A stretch of 20,074 bases of DNA from Acidobacteriota bacterium (GTDB taxonomy: Bacteria > Acidobacteriota > Polarisedimenticolia > QHYA01). The DNA lies in the NCBI GenBank assembly GCA_003223995.1, contig QHYA01000039.1, positions 1-20,074 on the forward strand. Direction: 5' to 3'. Shown here one piece after another: positions 14,492 through 20,074 of this stretch. Both the position numbers and the translations under genes were made by a program. The notes under the pieces were generated by a model, which did no database searches, was not told where the DNA came from, and worked only from the letters and a program-made list of their open reading frames with translations. The stretch's first letter is position 1; each line of letters starts with the position of its first letter.

Positions 14492-15721
14492 ATGGAAGTC
14501 GTCATCTACACGAAGGACTGGTGCCCGTACTGCGACCGCGCGAAGGACCTTCTCGCGCGCAAGGGGGTGCCGTTCACCGAGATCGATGTCACCTCCGATG
14601 CCGAGCGGGAGCGGGAGATGATCGAACGGTCGGACGGCCGGATGACCGTCCCGCAGATTTTCATCGATGGGGTCGGCATCGGCGGCTGCGACGAGATGCA
14701 CGAGCTCGAGAAGGAGGGGAGGCTGGACGAGATGCTTGGAAAAAGCCCTGAAACAGGAGCCGGACCGAAGAGTCGTCCCGACCCGATGGAGAAGAAGATC
14801 TGGAACGTGGTCGTTCTCGGTTCCGGCCCGGCGGGTCTGACGGCCGCCATCTACGCCGCCCGCGGGAACCTGCAGCCTCTGCTCATCGAGGGGGTCGAGG
14901 CAGGAGGCCAGCTCATGATCACGTCGGATGTGGAGAACTACCCCGGCTTCCCCGACGGGATCCTGGGCCCGGAGCTGATGAAGATCTGGAAGGAGCAGGC
15001 CGAGCGCTTCGGGACCACGTTCCTTCAGGGGGACGCGACGGAGGTGGACCTCTCCTCGCAGCCCCTTCGGGTCTCCATCGGCAAGCAGACGATCCTGAGC
15101 CGGACCGTGATCATCGGCACCGGCGCCTCGGCGCGGAAGATCGGGCTCGAATCCGAGAAGAAGCTGTGGGGGCGAGGGGTGTCCTACTGCGCGACCTGCG
15201 ACGGCTTCTTCTTCAGGGACAAGGAGCTCGTCGTGGTGGGCGGCGGGGATTCGGCCATGGAGGAAGGCACTTTCCTGACAAAGTACGCCTCGAAAGTGAC
15301 GGTCATTCACAGGCGCAGCAGCCTGCGCGCCTCGAAGATCATGCAGGAGCGGGCTTTCAAGAACCCCAGGATCTCCTTCATCTGGGACACTGTCGTGGAG
15401 GAGGTCCTCGGCGTGCAGGAGGGGAAAGTGACCGGAGTCCTTCTCCGCAATGCGAAGACCGGAGAGGCGTCGAGGTTCCCCTGCGACGGTCTGTTCGTCG
15501 CCATCGGCCACACGCCCAATACGCGGCTGTTCGAGGGGCAGCTGGAGATGGACCGCAACGGCTACATCATCACCAGCAACGGAACGACCAGCACCTCCGT
15601 GGCCGGTGTTTTCGCCGCGGGAGACGTGGCCGACCACGTGTACCGGCAGGCGGTCACCGCGGCCGGCACCGGTTGCATGGCCGCGATCGACGCCGAGAGG
15701 TACCTCGAAGCGTCGCACTGA
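14492..15721 (+). CDS. Glutaredoxin-thioredoxin reductase fusion
   Basis: A single 409-residue chain joins two redox enzymes. Residues 1-83 are a glutaredoxin: VVIYTKDWCPYC with a CPYC active site (C11, C14), the cis-Pro loop MTVPQIFID (51-59) and the GGCDEMHEL glutathione-site segment (64-72). A short linker (84-98, Pro/Gly/Ser-rich) leads to a low-molecular-weight thioredoxin reductase (about 100-409) with FAD motif GSGPAG (110-115), redox CATC (233-236), NADPH motif GGGDSAMEE (250-258), phosphate-binding HRR (273-275) and C-terminal AGDV (376-379). Electrons would flow from NADPH via FAD and CATC to an external disulfide, perhaps to the attached glutaredoxin. The internal ATG at 14786 has no ribosome binding site, so a separate reductase is unlikely. 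AGGA lies about 3 nt before the first ATG, with GAAGGAG further upstream. Confidence 0.93.
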   Translation: MEVVIYTKDWCPYCDRAKDLLARKGVPFTEIDVTSDAEREREMIERSDGRMTVPQIFIDGVGIGGCDEMHELEKEGRLDEMLGKSPETGAGPKSRPDPMEKKIWNVVVLGSGPAGLTAAIYAARGNLQPLLIEGVEAGGQLMITSDVENYPGFPDGILGPELMKIWKEQAERFGTTFLQGDATEVDLSSQPLRVSIGKQTILSRTVIIGTGASARKIGLESEKKLWGRGVSYCATCDGFFFRDKELVVVGGGDSAMEEGTFLTKYASKVTVIHRRSSLRASKIMQERAFKNPRISFIWDTVVEEVLGVQEGKVTGVLLRNAKTGEASRFPCDGLFVAIGHTPNTRLFEGQLEMDRNGYIITSNGTTSTSVAGVFAAGDVADHVYRQAVTAAGTGCMAAIDAERYLEASH

Positions 15722-15766
15722 GGTCTAGGTCGCACTGAGGGCGAGTGGGAAATCTCGCAGGCGCGC

Positions 15767-16687
15767 TTACCGCCAGTAGATCATCAGCAGGGCCGTACCT
15801 CCCCACAAGAGCAGGTTCAGTTGCGTCGGCCGGTCCTCGAGGAGCAGTCGCGACGGGTTTCCTCCCTCCCCTTTCATATGCACCAGGTAGAGATAACGGA
15901 ACATCCCATAAACGACGAAGGGGATCGTCAGGCCGAGATAGGGCGTGCCGAGCTTCTCCCTCACGTCGGGCGAAAGCGCGTACAGCGAATAGGCCATCAG
16001 TGTCGAGGCGGCGACGACGGTGATCATGTGATCGAGGAACTGGAGAGTGTATTCGCGCAAGGATGCGCGGTGGTTGGCCGCATCCCCTTCCAGGAGCGTC
16101 AGCTCCTGCCTCCGCTTGCACAAGGCGAGGAAGAGGGCGAGCATCGTCATGCAAAGCAGGAGCCAGTACGAAATCGGCACGCGGACGGCGAACCCGCCCG
16201 CGACCGCGCGCAGGAGAAAGCCGGCCGCCACGGACATGACATCGAGGATCGCGATGTGCTTGATCCAGAACGAATAGACCAGGTTGTTCGCCAGGTACCC
16301 GACCGCCGTCCATCCGAAAGAAAGGGACAGAAGGAACGAGCCGCCCACCGCCGCCGCCGCCAGCAGGAACGCGAAGACCACGGCCACGGCCGGCGGCACG
16401 CGCCCCGACGCGATGGGGCGGTGGCGCTTCTCCGGATGGGCAGCGTCGCGCGGCAGGTCGATGACGTCATTGAGGACATAGACCGCTCCCGACAGTGTGC
16501 AGAACAGCGCGAAGGCCGCCAACGTCTCGGCGAGGACCTGCCTGTGGTGGAGCTGGTGAGCGAAAAGGGGGGCGAGAAAGATGAAGCCGTTCTTCGTCCA
16601 CTGCTGAGGGCGGAGCGACTGCGCCAGCCCTGCGAGCACGGAGGCGAGCTGCATCCCCTTCGACATCGGCACGGCTTCGGACTTCAT
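15767..16687 (-). CDS. Decaprenyl-phosphate phosphoribosyltransferase (UbiA family)
   Basis: The roughly 306-residue integral membrane protein has LRPQQWTKNGFIFLAPLF at its N-terminal side (25-42) and the prenyl-diphosphate binding motif NDVIDLPRDAAHPEKRHRPI (73-92). These are hallmarks of 5-phosphoribosyl-1-pyrophosphate:decaprenyl-phosphate phosphoribosyltransferases. About eight to nine membrane helices follow, with KRRQEL in a cytoplasmic loop. The enzyme makes polyprenyl-phospho-ribose, the first step towards polyprenyl-phospho-arabinose. That pathway is best known from mycobacteria, but the gene is widespread in Gram-negatives. The start is uncertain: ATG at 16687 is used; GTG at 16729 and ATG at 16666 are alternatives, none with a strong ribosome binding site. 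It is divergent from a family-2 glycosyltransferase. Confidence 0.88.
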   Translation of the reverse strand: MKSEAVPMSKGMQLASVLAGLAQSLRPQQWTKNGFIFLAPLFAHQLHHRQVLAETLAAFALFCTLSGAVYVLNDVIDLPRDAAHPEKRHRPIASGRVPPAVAVVFAFLLAAAAVGGSFLLSLSFGWTAVGYLANNLVYSFWIKHIAILDVMSVAAGFLLRAVAGGFAVRVPISYWLLLCMTMLALFLALCKRRQELTLLEGDAANHRASLREYTLQFLDHMITVVAASTLMAYSLYALSPDVREKLGTPYLGLTIPFVVYGMFRYLYLVHMKGEGGNPSRLLLEDRPTQLNLLLWGGTALLMIYWR

Positions 16688-16789
16688 CGTTTCTGCTTGA
16701 GCTCCAGCCGCCACGAGGAGGGTTGCCACATCGCTGCCGCGGCCGACGCGCCGCGGCTCCGGAGCTGCCGGCTCGAACCTCGGTGTTAG

Positions 16790-16814
16790 CCCAGATTCCG
16801 GGCTACAATCTGGG
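16790..16814. promoter_or_regulatory. Inverted repeat with embedded -10-like element, UbiA/GT2 intergenic
   Basis: CCCAGATT (16790-16797) and AATCTGGG (16807-16814) are a perfect 8-bp inverted repeat with a 9-nt loop. TACAAT (16804-16809), a good -10 on the plus strand, overlaps the loop and right arm; no clear -35 accompanies it. It sits 74 nt before the glycosyltransferase ATG, and could be its operator-promoter or a hairpin. Confidence 0.45.
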
Positions 16815-16887
16815 ACGGCGGAGCGGGCGCGTCAAGCCGCCGGTGCCCGCGGGCGCGCCGGGAACGAAAAGCGGTGAAGTATAGCCG

Positions 16888-17583
16888 ATGGAAGTCGCGG
16901 TCGTCATACCCGCACTCAACGAATCGGCCTCCGTGCCGAAGGTGATCGATTCGATCCCCCGGAACAGGGTGTGCGAGATCATCGTCGTGGACAATGGCTC
17001 GACCGACGACACGGCGGGCGCGGCGCGGCGCGCGGGGGCACGCGTGGTCATCGAGCCGCGCAGGGGCTACGGCTCGGCCTGCCTCGCGGGCATCGCCGCC
17101 CTGGCCTGCCGGCCTCCCGACATCGTCGTCTTTCTCGATGCGGATTTCTCCGACCACCCCGGGGAGCTTCCGCTGCTGCTCGCGCCGATCGAGGAAGGCC
17201 GCGCCGATCTCGTCATCGGATCCCGCGCCATGGGGCGGCGCGAGCGCGGGTCCTTGATGCCGCAGGCCCGTTTCGGAAACTGGCTCGCGACACGCCTGAT
17301 CCGCCTGTTCTCGGGTGTGCGCTTCACCGACCTGGGCCCCTTCCGCGCCATCCGCTACGAGTCTCTGAAGGCGCTGCGGATGCGAGACGCCGACTTCGGC
17401 TGGACGGTGGAGATGCAGATGAAGGCGGCGCTCACCGAGCTCCGGATCGCCGAGGTCCCGGTCTCCTACCGGAAGCGCATCGGCACGTCGAAGATCACCG
17501 GCACGGTCAGCGGCTCGCTCCTGGCGGGCGCCAAGATCCTCTGGACCATCGGCCGGCTGTCGATCGAGGGGATGGAGCGGTAG
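16888..17583 (+). CDS. Family 2 glycosyltransferase (DPM1-like)
   Basis: The 231-residue protein has the GT-A fold of family 2: AVVIPALNESASV at the N-terminus (4-16), the nucleotide-binding VVDNGSTDDT (33-42), and the metal-binding DADFSDHP (84-91) in place of the family's DADLQHPP. The later FTDLGPFRAIR and VEMQM segments match prenyl-phosphate sugar transferases of the dolichol-phosphate mannosyltransferase type, but without membrane helices at the C-terminus. It probably transfers a sugar from a nucleotide donor to a polyprenyl phosphate; the sugar is unknown. Only a weak purine stretch (GTGAAG) precedes the ATG. Its stop is 3 nt from the convergent greA stop. Confidence 0.87.
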   Translation: MEVAVVIPALNESASVPKVIDSIPRNRVCEIIVVDNGSTDDTAGAARRAGARVVIEPRRGYGSACLAGIAALACRPPDIVVFLDADFSDHPGELPLLLAPIEEGRADLVIGSRAMGRRERGSLMPQARFGNWLATRLIRLFSGVRFTDLGPFRAIRYESLKALRMRDADFGWTVEMQMKAALTELRIAEVPVSYRKRIGTSKITGTVSGSLLAGAKILWTIGRLSIEGMER

Positions 17584-17586
17584 CTG

Positions 17587-18108
17587 TTACTTCCCGGACC
17601 CATCGGGAGCCCCGCCATCCGTGCCCGGCTCGAGGGCCCGCTCCTTGTCGTGGACGGTCCGGAGATCGACGATCTCGTAGCGTTTCCGGCCGGAGGGAAT
17701 GGCGATCTCCACCGCGTCGCCGACGCGCTTGCCGGTCAGGCCGCGAGCAATGGGGGAGCCGATGGAAATGGTTCCTCTCGAGATGTCCGCGTCGTCGTTC
17801 ATCACCAGCTCATAGACGACTTCCGCTTCGGTCTCCTGGTCGAGCAGGGTGACGGTCGAGCCGATCGCAACGCGGTCGCGGGGGAGATCGTGGATGCTCA
17901 GCGTGGAGAGGTCCGCCAGACGCAACTTGAGCTGGCCGATCCGCGCCTGCACGTAGGACTGCCGCTCCAGGGCCATCTGGTACTCCGCGTTCTCGCGCAG
18001 GTCTCCCATGGCAAGCGCCCGGTTGATCTCCCGGGGCAGCTCCTGCCTCAGCTCCCGCTGAAGCTCCTGGAGCTCCTTTTCCAGCCTTTCCTTGAGCGAG
18101 CGAAGCAT
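17587..18108 (-). CDS. greA: Transcription elongation factor GreA/GreB family
   Basis: The 173-residue protein has an N-terminal coiled coil (about 1-75) whose tip carries MGDLRENAEYQMA (34-46). D36 and E39 correspond to the acidic residues that coordinate catalytic Mg when Gre factors enter the polymerase secondary channel and trigger cleavage of backtracked RNA. The C-terminal FKBP-like domain (about 80-158) includes VAIGSTVTLLD and IGSPIARGLTGKRVGD, the latter being the family's SPIGxALLGKxxGD block. A 15-residue Gly/Asp-rich tail is extra. The ATG at 18108 lacks a clear ribosome binding site, but the coiled coil fits the family from here. It is divergent from ccmE. Assignment to GreA over GreB is by overall pattern only. 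Confidence 0.92.
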   Translation of the reverse strand: MLRSLKERLEKELQELQRELRQELPREINRALAMGDLRENAEYQMALERQSYVQARIGQLKLRLADLSTLSIHDLPRDRVAIGSTVTLLDQETEAEVVYELVMNDDADISRGTISIGSPIARGLTGKRVGDAVEIAIPSGRKRYEIVDLRTVHDKERALEPGTDGGAPDGSGK

Positions 18109-18146
18109 GAGCCATCAGCCCGTGGGTCGGTCAACTTCGCACCCGT

Positions 18147-18175
18147 TTGACAAGCCCTCGCGAGCACCATAAACT
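18147..18175 (+). promoter_or_regulatory. Sigma-70 promoter of ccmEF
   Basis: A perfect TTGACA (18147-18152) and TAAACT (18170-18175) are separated by 17 nt. Transcription would start near 18182, about 29 nt before the ccmE ATG at 18211. Confidence 0.65.
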
Positions 18176-18210
18176 CCCTCTCCAGTCAAGCGGGCGCAGA
18201 GAACCTTCTC

Positions 18211-18639
18211 ATGAGCGGCGGAACGGACGCACGCAAGATCAAGTTCCTGATCACGGGTCTCCTCGTCGCCGGCGCCATGGTGGCCCTGTTCGCGGTGAGC
18301 TTGAACCAGCCCGGCGCCGCCTACTACATCTCGGTGACCGACTTCAAACGCGGGCAGGCCCATGGGGACAACTTCCGCATCAATGGCAAGGTGCAGCCCG
18401 ACAGCATTCGCCGCCAGCCCGGGGGGATGGACCTCTCGTTCACGATGACGGACGGCACAAGCCTGCTGCCGGTGCGGTACCACGGCGTGGTCCCCGACAC
18501 GTTCGCGGCGAAGGCGGACGTCGTGGTCGAAGGGGAGCTGGGCGCGGACGGAGTCTTCGCGGCCCACACCCTTCTCGCGAAATGCCCCTCCAAGTACGAA
18601 GCCGCCGCACAAGCGCGGCCGCCCGCCGGCGGCGGTTAG
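18211..18639 (+). CDS. ccmE: Cytochrome c maturation haem chaperone CcmE, Cys-type
   Basis: CcmE holds haem covalently in the periplasm and passes it to the CcmF/H ligation complex. The 142-residue protein has one N-terminal membrane anchor (about 11-31), then an OB-fold beta barrel with NFRINGKVQPDSI (54-66), PVRYHGVVPDTF (87-98) and VVVEGELG (104-111). The C-terminal signature normally reads LAKHxxxY; here it is LLAKCPSKYE with C125 in place of the haem-binding His and Y129 retained. CxxxY-type CcmE proteins are described from Desulfovibrio and archaea, in Ccm systems that lack CcmG and CcmH. A Gly/Pro/Ala tail follows. No strong ribosome binding site precedes the ATG. ccmF starts 13 nt after the stop. 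Confidence 0.94.
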   Translation: MSGGTDARKIKFLITGLLVAGAMVALFAVSLNQPGAAYYISVTDFKRGQAHGDNFRINGKVQPDSIRRQPGGMDLSFTMTDGTSLLPVRYHGVVPDTFAAKADVVVEGELGADGVFAAHTLLAKCPSKYEAAAQARPPAGGG

Positions 18640-18652
18640 TGCTCCGGCCGTC

Positions 18653-20074
<1,422 letters not shown>

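Noticed and set aside
14387..15718. 443-codon minus-strand ORF
   Set aside because: Antisense to the glutaredoxin-thioredoxin reductase gene, with no recognisable protein features.
14786..15721. Separate thioredoxin reductase gene starting at the internal ATG
   Set aside because: No ribosome binding site precedes it and the frame is continuous with the glutaredoxin; the fusion is the simpler reading, though an internal start is not excluded.

Overview
The window is about 20 kb of densely coded, GC-rich (roughly two-thirds G+C by eye) bacterial chromosome. Most genes are housekeeping. A Ccm-type cytochrome c maturation locus, a polyprenyl-phosphate phosphoribosyltransferase, enolase next to an FtsB/DivIC gene, and Rho next to the RNA polymerase omega subunit point to a Gram-negative, respiring bacterium from a high-GC lineage such as Acidobacteriota or a deltaproteobacterial-type group. 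That placement is inference; no rRNA or clear phylogenetic marker was compared.

Region 1 (1-3618, mostly minus strand): an initiator tRNA with a good sigma-70 type promoter; a two-gene module of a small unknown protein overlapping an AbiEii-like nucleotidyltransferase; then enolase and the division protein FtsB/DivIC, whose stop and start codons overlap. The enolase frame continues about 169 residues beyond the normal enolase end in a low-complexity tail.

Region 2 (3760-7130): cutA on the plus strand, convergent with a minus-strand transsulfuration enzyme (metB-like) that is translationally coupled to a small unknown membrane protein; then the molybdenum-cofactor pair mobA-moaC.

Region 3 (7230-9252, plus strand): an AAA ATPase with a C-terminal DUF4143 domain, preceded by a palindrome that overlaps a possible promoter, and a TIGR04282-type transferase. 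This is the most accessory-looking part.

Region 4 (9283-14385): rho (consensus promoter and a long leader) and rpoZ on the plus strand, convergent with a minus-strand pair, an EamA/DMT permease followed by recG.

Region 5 (14492-17583): a single-chain glutaredoxin-thioredoxin reductase fusion, then a decaprenyl-phosphate phosphoribosyltransferase-like UbiA protein divergent from a family-2 glycosyltransferase. Both of the latter probably work on lipid-linked sugars of the cell envelope.

Region 6 (17587-20074): greA on the minus strand, then a ccmEF operon behind a consensus promoter. CcmE has Cys in place of the usual haem-binding His, and ccmF runs off the window end.

I see no CRISPR array, insertion sequence, prophage or rRNA. 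The items most worth a second look are the glutaredoxin-TrxR fusion, the Cys-type CcmE, the enolase tail, the nucleotidyltransferase pair and the palindromic control region of the DUF4143 ATPase. I did not find a convincing wholly new multi-gene system.
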